DNA of 64,000 nucleotides from assembly GCA_030268105.1 (NCBI GenBank), contig BSDZ01000016.1, positions 1,371,501 to 1,435,500 of the forward strand. The letters run 5' to 3'. This document shows positions 12,401-27,115 of this stretch, piece after piece. Both the position numbers and the translations under genes were made by a program. How positions within the stretch are numbered: position 1 is the stretch's first letter; the number at the start of each line of letters is the position of its first letter. The DNA comes from Volvox africanus. Lineage: Eukaryota; Chlorophyta; Chlorophyceae; Chlamydomonadales; Volvocaceae. The notes beneath the pieces were generated by a model that saw nothing but the letters and a program-made list of their open reading frames with translations, had not been told where the DNA came from and made no database searches.

Positions 12401-15400
12401 TTGCTGAGGCCCACTATAGCGGCGCTGCTTATCGCGAAATCATCGATAACATACAATATTCAACATGCCATTTATTCCGAGAGGTTCGCGCGGTTTTCGT
12501 TAATCGTCGCATAGCGCGAACACGGGTATCAACAACTACCGGCTGTACGAGCAGCTCTGTGGCGGTATCAACATATCGTGACACAAGTGCCAAAAGTGTT
12601 TATGGAGAATCTTTCTGCATTATGTTTTAACAGGAGACTGTCGATTGCCTGATCCTGTCACTAGTGCGTTAGCTGCACGCTGTTGCGCTAGCTAAAGGTT
12701 TCAGGAAAGAAGGAATTTAAAGTTCAAGTGTCCCTGTCGTAAATTAGTCTGACTTAAACCCTAAGAATCCTTCGCGTCTTGTCCTACAGCATAAAGGATA
12801 AGTGCTAGTCGGACGCGCTTGTCCCATAATTGCAATCTTCTTAGTAAAGGAAGTTTGGCACGATAATAAATAGTAGTAATAGTTTTGCAAGCCGTGGGAG
12901 CAAATCTTGAGCAACATCTTTCAAGTGGTGGAGAGTTCCTCGGCAAAATGGCGCAAGTTGCCGACGAGTTTCACAAAGTGATAGACCAACTGGTTAGTCG
13001 TGGCATTGAGGCTATGATTTGGTCTGTTACGAAGGCGGCGAGGGTGGCACCTATGCCTCTCGCAGGAGGATGGTCACGAACTTCATGACAAGGACTCAGA
13101 GCCTGATGCGCATGGTCAAGGTGGATACCGTTTTGATTCACCGGAACACCAGCAACAACTTAAGGAGCAAAGGGCGAGTAGTGGCTGGTTGGTCTTTTTG
13201 CTAAAGCAAATCCTCCGTTGATGTACTCGGCTAATTGATTGTGTTTCTCTGTTTGTTGGTATTTGTGGGGAGCAGGCCCAGCTATGGAGCTGGCTCAAGC
13301 GAGTAAGTTCAAGGTTTGAGTGCATTGATGTCACCGTTCATCGCTTTTATCTGGAAGATCCAATCGCGGCATCGTGCCGCTGTATTGCATACATATTTAT
13401 CGAGTTCTGTGGCTCGTTCGGCAAGGTTACACCTTTGGCACCAGCTGCCCGTCAACCCCTTGTTGGCCTGGGCACTGTTCAATTTCCCACCGATCTTTCT
13501 TTATTTTTCGGTATATGTCCTGAAAAAGATAGATACAAGTACTATATACATCTTAGTAGCCTTTCGGAGTCCGTTGGGTCCGTGAAACCCTCCCTTCCCT
13601 ACCCCGCGGGTCAACCCCAGTTGTAACGGTGGTATCATTTCGGCTCAAACTCAAACCAGAAAGTCTCATGTAGCATTCATGTAGATTTCATATAGTACCA
13701 TCTTCCTCCTCGTGAGCATTTTGGTTGGCGTTTGACTCCGGAGTGCATTTCAGTTGGGACTTGGTGGCGAGCTTGCGAGCTTCTAGACTTTCACCGAACG
13801 CACTTCTATCCCATGCAGGTAGGTAGCCATATGTTTAAGGAGGGGATCAACCTAACCAAGATCTCCTTGCCGGTGTGCTTGTTTGAGCCGCGGTCCTTTC
13901 TGGAGCGGCTTACAACAAACTGGGAATACAACTCGCTGTTGCTAGCCGCCGCACGCTGCGCCGACCCTGTGGATCGACTAAGATTCACTATTGCCTTTGC
14001 GGTTTCGGGACTTTGCCGCCAAGTGTCGTTCCACAAGCCCTTTAATCCAATTTTGGGGGAGACCTATCAGGTGGGAAGGTGCTTCCTAAGAGCTGCAGGC
14101 GGGTAGTGATGGACAATCAGGGGCGCATTGTACGTATGGCGGCCGCGCACATCAAGCCGTCCCTGTCCTTGGCTTCACAAATTTGGGTTATTTCGAGCTC
14201 TGATTTCGGTGGGGACACAGGGAACCTCGTGACAAGCGTTTACCTCGCGGTGAGGGGCGGCGCCATTGCCCGCAATGCGTGCGATGACGTTTTTAGCCGG
14301 TCATCATCAACTGCTAGAAACGCTTTGGTGCAAGGGTGTTGTTACAGCGAGTTCGGATTAGCTCCTTGGGATGGGTGCCGCCGGAAGCATTCGACATGAC
14401 CTAGCGCAGCCCACCTCTCACACATGAGCAAATCCTATGCGCTATCCCACTTTTACACGTAATTGACCAAACCCAACTTGTCCGATCACCCTCATTATAC
14501 TTATGCTCTGAAGGCGATATATCCTAACGGCCTCGAGGTGTATTGTGAGCAGATTAGCCATCACCCGCCAATCAGCAGCTGGGAGTTGTACGAGCCTAGC
14601 GGCGCGGTGAGATGCCAACCAATTGCGCGCCACTCGATGGCTATGATTGCCACTAACAATCTTTCTTGGGATGTTTTCTTGACCTACGTGCTAGAAATTC
14701 ATGCTGGGTGGAATTATTTCGCTGTTATCTTCGGTGGTAATGGCACAGGTTTTGCGTCAACCTTTTGTTACCAATACGTTTGGATAGTTCTATTAATTGC
14801 CTGTAAAGAAACTACAGGTCAGGCCGTGCCGCAGGGTTCAAGGTACTTCTGCCCACGATGTCAATGTCGTTACTCACTCTGGACTCGGCCAAAGCCTACC
14901 CTGCCTTGTCTACGGGCGCCGTGCGATGCACCGGCCCACTTTGCCCCTTCATCATCATCAAGTGCATTTGTCTACTTCGTCTCGGTTTAACATCCTTGCC
15001 AATATGCCATCTCACATGTAGTTCGTATTTTACGGTAACGGCAACTGGGTGGCGGGCATCAAGGGCAACAGCGTGAAAGGACGCCAGACAGGGTCCAACT
15101 GCGTGAGGTTCGCCAGCGATGGGGCTACCGTTGTATATGAGCTGCCTGGCCTGCAAGTCAAGGGTGAGGGAGGGGCGAAAGGGGATTGTTGCGGAGGATC
15201 GTTTTAGGGTAGATGTGCGTCAGCGAGAGGCCGGGCCGGGGGAGTGCCAAATTGCCTTCAGGAGGAGAGAGGAGGTGACACAGGCAGAATATTAATAGTG
15301 GATATGTAGTTGCAATTGCGACATGGATTGGCTCAGTTACGTAAAGGGGAGGGGTTCTCGATTCCGTTACAAGCCAAAGTAGACGACCTTCACAATGCTT

Positions 15401-17363
15401 GCATGTTATGCGGGTAAAATGCATGGCGTAGCCCTTTGTAGTTCAACCTCCATCGTTTGCATCCCGACTCTTGTAAGCCACAAGCTTCTTACCGTAGCAA
15501 GTTATTACTAGCTAGTTTAAACGTCACTTGATGAGTCGCTGGCTGGCTACACTCGCTGCAATGAATCCTCCTCTAGCCAGGCGTTTCCAGCCCCTCCAGG
15601 TACACTCGACCTTCAATGCATGTGCCGGCCCAGTCCCTCATCCTGCCATCTCGATTTCCTTGACTTGACCGTCCATTCCGAAAATTTCTCCACCTGCTCA
15701 TGTCGGATACACTAGTATCCTAAGACCCTTCCTCCTACGTCGCACGTGCACAGGCGTACTGTGGGGCGTTCGTGTGCTCAAGTACAGTGGCCAAATGGTG
15801 TTCAAGGACACCAAGAACGATCTACAGTAAGCAGCACCTGCAGCAACGCGTTACGCGGGTTGTGGCGGAGCCTGGATGGTTTGTGCCGAACGACATGCGC
15901 ATGGCTGCGGTGGGCAGGGGAAGAACTTCTCAATAGTCCACCATAGCAGCGGACCAACCGGACGGACGGACCGCTTACAGGGTATTTCCCGCAATGCTTT
16001 TGGCCAACCCAACCCTGCCTTGAATGAATAGCATCCTACTTCAATCTAGTCTTGCATTCATGTTTGTACCTTCCGAGATGGGGGTGTGTCGTGCCCAAAT
16101 AATTGTATCAAGCCTCTTTTTGGCGTACTGTAATTCATCCTGAATGCATCCTTAGCTGCCTCTGCCATCCTCGTCCGGTCGCGGCTGTCGTCGCTCTCTT
16201 CACACGGTAGCTCCAAGCAAGCTTTCCTGCTTGGCTGTCTTCCTACACCTCTTCCAGGGCATTTATCGATGTGGATCCCCCGGCGCCAAGTGCCGGCTTT
16301 CTTTCCGGCTGGTTTCGCGCCAAGAAGGCTCCCGCGCACAAACCTGACCAGGTAGTTGGACGCATCATGCAGGGGGATACTGTCCTGGACACCTGTCACG
16401 GATCGTGGCTTCATTATCTGGAGTGGGACAAGGGCGTTTCCCCGGCTGGAGCTGCGGCAGCTTCAGCCGCAGCAGGAGCTAACGCCAACCGGCGGTTGTG
16501 GGACATTCGCACCTCGCGCCTAATCCCCGCGGTGCCGTTAGAGAATCCTCTGCCCAGTGATTGCCGGCATCGGAACGATGTGGTGTACCTGAAGGCCGGG
16601 GACCAGGTAAATGATTGCGTGGAAGATAACGATTGTAAAGCAGAGAGTAAAGAGAGTGGGGCCTGTGGGCCTGTGGGCCTGTGGCCTACTACTTATCCCC
16701 AAAACGGTCGCTATTTTCCAAAACGTCCAGCTCTACACGGTTCGTTCCTACATCACATTGCTTCTCAACTTTCGCCAATCCATTCGGCCGGTTTATCCAC
16801 ATGCCATGTCGCGTCACAACATGCGACCCATCCACGTTCTGTTTCTTGTATCTTGTCTCTTCACGTTCTCGCAATTTTGCAATGGAGGGCTTGAGTGTGG
16901 GGTAAATCTTGGCAATCTAGGGCCAAAACACGGGTGACGAAATTTTAGCTTTGGAGGCCTGCAGGCTATTTAGTCCGTTGGTTAGTACTGTATATCTCTC
17001 ACATATTGCCTATCACCTTGACCGCGTCCTCGGTACCAGTTGTTCCCATCTTGTGGGTGCGCGTCACTCGACACCTTTTCACCTTTGGTTCTGTGCTGCT
17101 TCTTGAGGGCTGCCTTTGCACCGTTTGGTCATTCCCCATGCACACAAACGTATTACAGCTCAATTTGCTATGAGAGGCCGTTTCTTTGTTTACTCCAAGG
17201 CTCGCCCAGCTTTTGCTGAAGTGCTCCTTTGCCGTCTGCCATGCTCTGCTACCTGTCTTCTCCTGCACAGATTCAATCTCAGGAATGGAAACAGACTCTG
17301 GAGGAGCAGCAGCGCAAGGACCGCAAGTTGCGGAGGGAGGGCGGTTGCAGTTTTGACCACTGA
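9446..17363 (+). CDS. Oxysterol-binding-protein-related protein (ORP), 13 exons, short form
   Basis: Lipid-transfer protein of the OSBP/ORP family, expected to move sterols or phosphoinositides between membranes at contact sites. Exons: 9446-9544, 9741-9889, 10141-10217, 10425-10538, 12892-12992, 13066-13191, 13276-13302, 13819-14070, 14514-14606, 15022-15163, 15754-15826, 16258-16606 and 17271-17363. All joins keep phase and total 1,695 nt, about 564 residues. The N-terminus has a coiled coil (DVNELRAQLVEVKADGRD) and a disordered linker. The ORD ligand-binding domain follows: NLTKISLPVCLFEPRSFLERL (split over 13819-14070), then KPFNPILGETYQ, the family signature EQISHHPPISSWEL, FYGNGNWVAGIKGNSVKGR, and the tail SDCRHRNDVVYLKAGDQ-IQSQEWKQTLEEQQRKDRKLR. 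No PH domain or FFAT motif is visible. The start at ATG 9446 is a choice; a Gln/Ala-rich frame lies upstream. The intron 10539-12891 is large and otherwise unremarkable. Confidence 0.9.
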
Positions 17364-19792
17364 GTGCTCCAGACTCCGCAGTTAAATGGGTATGGGGACG
17401 CATTTTGCTATTTTACGTTTGTGCACACAACCGATAAAAATTCGGGGATCATGTGCATTTGACAGTCGTCCGGGGACCCTAAAGCGACTTGGGAGGCCTA
17501 TATGGCGACTCAGTGCCTTTTCCCTCGGTTTGACCAAGCGCAGATGTTCTTTTTTAAATGTTCCAATGCTTCGTCCTGGGTTGTTTGTACGCAGCACTTC
17601 GTGTCATAGAAAATGTAAATACGCGCAGTAGTGCACACTGGTGTACACAGGCGTGTGCGGCACCGTCACGTACTGGACTGGATTGAGCAAGGATTTACTA
17701 GTGCTGCTATTGGTGCATGACCTTTTTTGGCAGCATGGGGCTGTTGCTGCTGCTGTGGTCGACACCACTTGCACGGTAGTTTTGTTCTCCCTGCGAGCCG
17801 GAGCATCTCTTGCCGGAATCCGCCAACCAGGTTCCCCTTGGCGAAATGGCTCCTCAGTTCGCGAATTCTGCAGAAGCACCTCCAGGGAGGAGAAAGGTGA
17901 TCAATTTCAAATGAGCTTCAGCTATTGTTTACAAATTGGATAAGCTCATTAGAAGACCGAGTTGCGGGCTTTAGCAACATAAGGAGGATGTTTGTGTTCT
18001 ATGCCCCCTTCCGCTGGCAGCTAATGAGGATGTGTGCCGACGGTTTAGAGCCGCATCCTCCCCGTGCAAGCTGAAATGGATAGGCGGTTGGAGGTTTGAG
18101 GGTGCAGGGAGAAGTGTGAGTCCGGATAGGGTAAGTCTTGGACTAGAGAAACCGGAATAGAACGGTTCATGGGAACTTCTTTTCGTGGTGATGTTTTCTG
18201 GTGAGACCATGGCAGGATGCATGTATTCACAGAACAGCCATGTATGTCTCCTGCGCATGGGCTGCGCGTGGCTCAAGGAGAACATGGCAACCGCACCCGC
18301 AAGGTGGATGGCTTGGCCAAAGTAACTCGGCGAAAACAGTCTGAGGGGGTAACGGTCGTGACAAATGAATGGTTGTCGTTAGGGCTTGTTAGGGCTGGCT
18401 GTAAAGTGAGCGTGTACGTTGCCAATTTTAAAGGTGATGTTCGCTGTGGAGTGAAAAAGGTGGGACATTATCTTTGTAATAGGCGCCGTCGACGTCAGTG
18501 AGGCTGGGCGCGCCTGCACAGTGAACAGGGTATGTGGCCTGCGAGGTTGGCCACGCCCAGGTAGGCATGCAGTGACTGCGTGACTGATGTTAGCTTGGAT
18601 GATAGGAAAGCGGTATTAATCAAGGTAGTGTACTGTGGACTTCCAGGTAGGAGTAGGCGAGGGCCACAACGGCATAAGTTGCTGTCGTGGTGTTGCGTGG
18701 TGGCGGCGTAATGAACATGGAACATGGACGGAAAGCGCATTATGATTGGATATTACATCAGTTTGGGTACCTTATCCTCAATCCGGCAGATGCAGTGAGT
18801 ATGCGGACGACGGAATGCTTGTTTTAGGAGCGACACTTGGGCTTCATAAACCATTGAAAATTAAAGATGATAGTCCATTCTTTGCGCGGCTTTCTTGGGG
18901 TGGGCACTGTTAGGTGAGAACGAGGCGTGGCTGCTTTGGCAACTGCGATAATCACTTGGCCGTCCAGGGATTGCAATAGCCGTGTTGGCCAACGACCCAT
19001 TCTTGGAGTGGGCTTGCGGAAATACGTCGAATGGTGACCTTATGGTTAGCATGAGAAAACTTCACACCGCCGCCTTCGGGGCATGTGTTTGTCGGCCATC
19101 TTAGACATGGCCCCTATATACGGCACAAAGGATGCCATCTCACGTGTGGGACTCGGGTCAACTTAACGTGAATTTGGGAAAATAATGTAATGCTCTATTG
19201 CTAGTTAGCGATGATAACGGTACCGTGAAAGCAGATAACAGTGGCCAAGGATGCTGTTTTCATCACTCGGCATGTAAGTCAAATACCACCTTGGGAAGGT
19301 ATCAACGGATCCAGGCTACCGCGAAATATGTATCGTGCGTGCGTGGGTTGTGGCAATCTGTACGGTTCATTAGGCAGGTAGATGCATAGATAGGGGTTCT
19401 GAAAGTAGAGACTTTTAATGTACCTAAATGCCAATTTGAACTTAGGTGCCCCCCGAGTCCATATTATTGCACACTCTCCAAGGCTTCCGGGACGTGTTGG
19501 GGAGCAGCTATCATCCTCATGGCAACCACCTGTCAGCCAACCCCCATTGCACCCATTGCTCTGCACGGCTGCCCACATATTTCGCCCAGAGCGGACACGC
19601 CTTATCTTAGCCTTGAAGGCTAAGGTTAAGCTAGGGACCCAATACTCGTGATTTGGCCCCTGCATTTCACCCAAATCCGCCACCAGCCAAGGACCAGTCG
19701 AGGACCTAGGATTTTAGGGCTTCCTCGATTGCACATCGCCCGGCGCCACTACCTGCCGCCACCAATCCCATGGCCACCGCCACCGGCAACCA
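17364..19792. other. Convergent intergenic region, no gene recognised
   Basis: Lies between the 3' ends of the ORP gene (plus) and the RNA methyltransferase (minus), so it holds both 3' UTRs. Short open frames exist on both strands but none has recognisable domain content or a consistent exon pattern. Confidence 0.6.
17614..17618 (+). promoter_or_regulatory. Candidate polyadenylation signal of the ORP gene
   Basis: TGTAA occurs about 250 nt after the ORP stop codon. TGTAA is the usual poly(A) signal in Chlamydomonas-like algae, so this placement fits if the organism belongs to that group. It is a five-base motif and could be chance. Confidence 0.3.
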
Positions 19793-22613
<2,821 letters not shown>

Positions 22614-25415
22614 CTGCGAAGATCGAGGAGGGGGGTGGGGGAGGGGAAGGAAGGAGGGAGGGGGAGGGGGAGGCAAATGCGGGCGGTATCACTGACAAGG
22701 GTTTAAACCGTCAGAATGTAATCCCAAAGTGGATGTCGTACAAGTCAATATCTGTCACGACAATTGCACTAACAGCAATCGCCACTGAGCAATGTGCCTG
22801 TGACGCACAGCTGTGGGGCTGCCTGCCCCCTGACTGCTCCGGGGGCAGCCTGCGTGACTTGAGTGAGAGTAGTGCCATCCACCAGCGACTACAGCGATCA
22901 GTGCCGTGCGCCTCAAGGTATCAGATGTGACAGATGAGGTTCCGAAAGATCTTAGACGGCGCTGTACGGCGTTGTTACGTTCGTGTTGCCAAGCTCCCTC
23001 TCCGTCTCCCCCTCCCCGAAGAAGGTTTCGACAGGGGATGTCGTCGTGAGCATTGAAATCACAAGCGGCAGTCCCCACTCCCCTCCCATCAACCTCCCGT
23101 CCGTTCCCGTGCGTTCACACAACTAGACCCCCCCAAATGTTATATACATACACATACTTCTGTAAAGTTATACACACATACACACACACTCTCACACACA
23201 CACACTTCTTAGTCACGTGCACCGGCACCTCGGGAAGGCCGGGGCCATGCGAAGCAGCGTGTTGGGCGTCTGGATCTGCGCCGTACACTCCATTCACAAC
23301 CTTCGTACGAGCCTCGTAAGGCGACGCGTGTATGTTTAGCTGCCCTTGTGTTGTAGGTCGCTGCTCTCGGCGGGGAGTTCCCGCCGGTGCCGGTACCGGT
23401 GCCCGCGGCTGTAGGTGCCCACGTTGAGAATTGTACCTCCCACCATCACCGGCATTCATCCTAACGGCGGCGCTTCCTGCCGTACGACGCGTGGGAGATT
23501 GCTGTGCTTGAAGTCTCCGGCAAAGAACACCGGGCCGCCGGGGTAGGGGGATACTCGGGTGGGCTGAGAATCCGCCTGCGGCTGGAGGCAGGGGGCGCCT
23601 TCCTGGTGCGTAGGATCGACTTTCTGTGCCTGAAACATTTGACGATGTGCACATTCGTCGAAAGGAAGTGAGAAAGCGGTGGAGATTGCAACGGCTGACC
23701 CAGACTGGGTGTCCAGCAGCCCACATTGCCGATGCCGCCTCCGTGGCCACCAACACGAGCTAGTTTTGTTGAATTACGAGACTTTGTTGGACTGCAAAAT
23801 TGTATAGGTAAAACTTTCAATCAGGGTACAATGCGGCCCCGTGAGGAGAACGGGATACTAGGACGGAGCTGCGCTGGAGAGTATGTCGCGATGACAAAAG
23901 TTCGCTAAGTCCCCGCATGGACCTTCAATATAGATAATAAAAATGAATCGCTTAAGAATTGAAATCCTATCCATCATGGCAAAACACCATTGAACAGCAA
24001 TGATCGATTGTTTGTTTTGATCGTTGTCGGTTCCTTCCTAACCGTACACGCGGTTTGTCAAGTGATTATAAATATAATAATCAAAGGCATCCTCATCGAC
24101 GTTGTTTGCCATTTCTCTCTTTGAGCTTCCAAGCATTCGCAATTTCTTGGTGGTCAGGATGAACGGTGCTGCGTTGCGTTTTTTGACGTGCCTGCTCCCT
24201 TTCTTTTGCCGGAATCTTTTTGTCTTAGGGACCTGCCTTAGGGGCAGGTATGTTGCACCTATTGGGTTGCTCCTGGGGCTTGCTTCTAAGCACCGACTAC
24301 GCCTGGCCGGTACAGCTGTCAACCAAAGCGAATGCGGGTCCCCCTTGTAACGTTCACTTCCTAAAGCGAGCTAACAATTTTCATGCAATTTCGTCTGCTC
24401 CCATAGCGGCGGGGATGGCCCCGCGAGGGAGGATGGACAGCGCAATGGTAGCGGTGGCTAGGGTGGCCACGATTGAGACTGCAGCGGTCGCCACAGGCGG
24501 GGTACAGTAGCGGGGCCTTATGTTCAAGATAGATCTCGTCACAGGAGATCCATAGGTGGATCGTGTCATGACGTTGCTACCCCCCCTTGGTCATGAATGT
24601 ACGCGCTTCCACTGACCTGTTCGCCATCGCCAGTGCTCCGACCCATTTGCCATCTCGCATGTGTGTCTGAGCCGAGACAGAGATCGGGAGAGGGAGGGAG
24701 AAAAAAATAGAAAAAGATAGGGAGAGAGAGAGGGAGAGAGGGAGAGGGAGAGAAAATGAGTGAGTGAGAGAGAGATATTCCGTGACGCCTCCATCCTGGA
24801 CGATGGGAACTCATCGATGGGTGCCTGCTGACGTCTGTGCACGCGGGTGTAGCCTCCATTCGTGGAGGGCAAGGAATATGCTATGCGGAAGATTGGCGAC
24901 TGCAATGACGAAAAAACGTCATTCCCCCATTTCCCCAACTCCCCCATCACAAACTCCTAGAACTTCCTGGTACGTGCGTCCGTGGGTACCAAGGAAGCAG
25001 CGCTGCTGACTCAGCAGCCTCTATATTGCTTGCTCAGTACACCAATAAACATTCATTTCATAATCTATCTACAATCTACCAGAAAACATAATTGGCTTTG
25101 AGGCGTGTATGCGGGGATGCATTCATATTCGATCTGTTGAGTTTACATGCATATACCGTACGTGAGCAGGCATATGCCTTCCTCGCACCATATCACGGCT
25201 GTGCCCGCTTTCTCTCCAAAGCCCCGGAGGCCCCTTTTGTTTGGGGAGAATGATGTTGGTACACCCGTAGTATGTACTGCAATTGCACAATGGGCCTTAT
25301 GGGGTTCAGCCAAAGGGGTCAGCACGGCATATTTGCGAGGACAAGATGTTGCGATTGCTGCAAGCGCAAGCGGGGTCTACCTCATCAGTGCGAGTTGCGG
25401 CTTTGCTGACCGCAG
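22614..25415. other. No complete gene recognised; may contain 5' exon of the methyltransferase
   Basis: Must hold the promoter and probably a first coding exon of the minus-strand methyltransferase. One candidate is a minus-strand stretch starting at the ATG near 23726 (MWAAGHPVWVSRCNLHRFL, then SFRRMCTS), which resembles a targeting peptide. I cannot place a convincing donor that joins it to the exon at 22613. A GA-rich purine tract lies at about 24670-24775. Nothing else is recognisable. Confidence 0.4.
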
Positions 25416-25949
25416 ATTCTGGTCCGTTACCCAAGGTACGGCACTGCCGTAGACATCTGGTCGTACGGCTGCACCCTTGCTGAGCTGGTCAACCACTCTT
25501 CCCGGCTGCTCGTCCCCCGACCAGTTGTGGAGGATCACTCGCTGCCTTGGGCCGCTGCCGCCGGGGCTGGCGGCAAGGTGCCGTACGGACAGAGGGCTGA
25601 CGGTGGCGGTGGCGGCATCGGGGGAGAGGGGTAGGACGTTGGTGCAGCGGCTGCGGGTGCGTGTGTCGTACGGTCGGGAGGGCAGAACGGGGGCCTTAGG
25701 CCATGGCATATGGGGATAGAGCAGCCCGGACAGATGGAACTCATTATGTCATCAAAAGAGCAAACGATTCAGCACGCCACCATGTCGTACGTACAGCAAA
25801 CCCGTTTCTTCTCCTCCCCTGCCCCCTCCGTTCCCCTACGCAGGGCGTCCCCCCGCCCCTCCTGGAGCTGATCAGCTCCTGCCTATGCCTTGACCCGGCG
25901 AAAAGACCAAGCGCTCGAGCTCGAACACGTCGGCGGCGGCCGCTGTCGT
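25416..25949 (+). pseudogene. CMGC/CDKL-type protein kinase C-lobe fragment
   Basis: After an acceptor-like CGCAG the frame reads [19 protein letters not shown] and then TLAEL, which is kinase subdomains VIII-IX. The following segment [20 protein letters not shown] is in a different frame. After another acceptor-like sequence near 25842 comes GVPPPLLELISSCLCLDPAKR (split) and RPSAR, subdomain XI, which again loses frame. The intact kinase at 45163-50528 has the same three blocks in the same order ([39 protein letters not shown]). No glycine loop, catalytic Asp (HRD) or DFG was found upstream, so the fragment cannot be an active kinase. It may be a decayed duplicate or part of an assembly-damaged gene. 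The plus-strand open frame to 26576 could be its tail. Confidence 0.6.
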
Positions 25950-26576
25950 AAAGCTGATGTACGGATTCGGGGGTCGAACACAGTCGGGGGCCGTGCCATG
26001 TCCTCTGGTGCCATCTCACCCGGCCGCGCCGGTCCAAGATGTCCTTTCCGGCCTATCCACTGCCGTGACAGCAGCGCCACTTGCGGCCCTTCGTGCCCCA
26101 CCCTTCGGAGTCAGAGGGACATGGGAGCCGCGCACGGCTGCTGCGGCGGCGTTGACGTCAGCGGCATGTGGGACAAGGCGGTCAGGCCAACGGAACCGCC
26201 GCCTTCGTTGGCTGCAGCTGCAAATACCTGCGGTGCGTTTCAGGTGTACGGCAGCGATTACAGATTCAGCTTCGTGTTTGTTAATGAAAGCAGCATTATG
26301 GATGACAGCAGCAACCTGGTGTTGATAAGTGGTCCTGCAACGGCAGCAGTCGCCACTGCCGCCGGTGGCGTCGTCCGCCCGGCTCATTCCGTACGGCAGG
26401 GCGCCGCCGGTGCCGGTGCGTTTATCGTAAGGCCCTCGGTGAGACCACCTCGGAGCATGAGCTTTTCGGAATTCATCCCGGCCCCCGACCCCCCGGCGGG
26501 AGGAGTGCTTCGTCCGTGGCCATTTTCACGACAGACAACGACCAACGACCTGATAAGGCACAGATTGTGGCCGTGA
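25950..26576 (+). other. Open frame downstream of the kinase fragment, unrecognised
   Basis: The frame stays open from about 25890 to 26576 with GC-rich codons, including SSIMDDSSNLVLISG and RPPRSMSFSEFIPAPDPPAGG. It is one frame off from the kinase subdomain XI block. It could be the low-complexity C-terminal tail of that kinase after a frameshift, comparable in composition to the tail of the intact kinase. No domain is recognised. Confidence 0.25.
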
Positions 26577-26589
26577 GTATGAACTCGCG

Positions 26590-27030
26590 GCCGCGGCTGT
26601 GCCTGGTATCCCCGAGAGTTACGGAGGGGGCAGTCAAAGGTCTGGAGCCGATCTGTGAGCCGTTCGGCTCGCGATCTGAGTGGAGGTGGGCGCGGAAGCG
26701 TTGCCGGCAGGGGAGGCCCCCCAACCATCACCACCAGCAATATTAACAACAGTAACAACAGCACTGCGATGACCGCCGCCTCAGCCGTCAGCAAACGCAG
26801 ACGAGGCTGCGCGTTGTTTAAGCGCGTTGGTTGTTGCCGTATGCGTTATGCAGGCCGGGCTGTTGGAGCTTATGTATGACGTTTCTTGCGTGTCATTTCC
26901 CAGGAACTCTTGAGAGAGACGATGGAGGGACAGATTGATGGAGCGACATCTCCCCCCCTTCTTTCCTTCTTTGGACGATTGTCGGTTTGTTTAGCCCAGC
27001 GGATGGGCGTCGGAATTGCAGCGACATATC

Positions 27031-27115
<85 letters not shown>

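Noticed and set aside
14079..14399. Plus-strand frame between ORP exons
   Set aside because: Exons 13819-14070 and 14514-14606 join in phase and give the conserved GETYQ-to-ISHHPP spacing of ORPs, so this is intron.
23640..23726. Candidate first exon of the RNA methyltransferase with a targeting-like peptide
   Set aside because: No convincing GT donor with the right phase was found to join it to the exon at 22613; mentioned but not annotated as coding.
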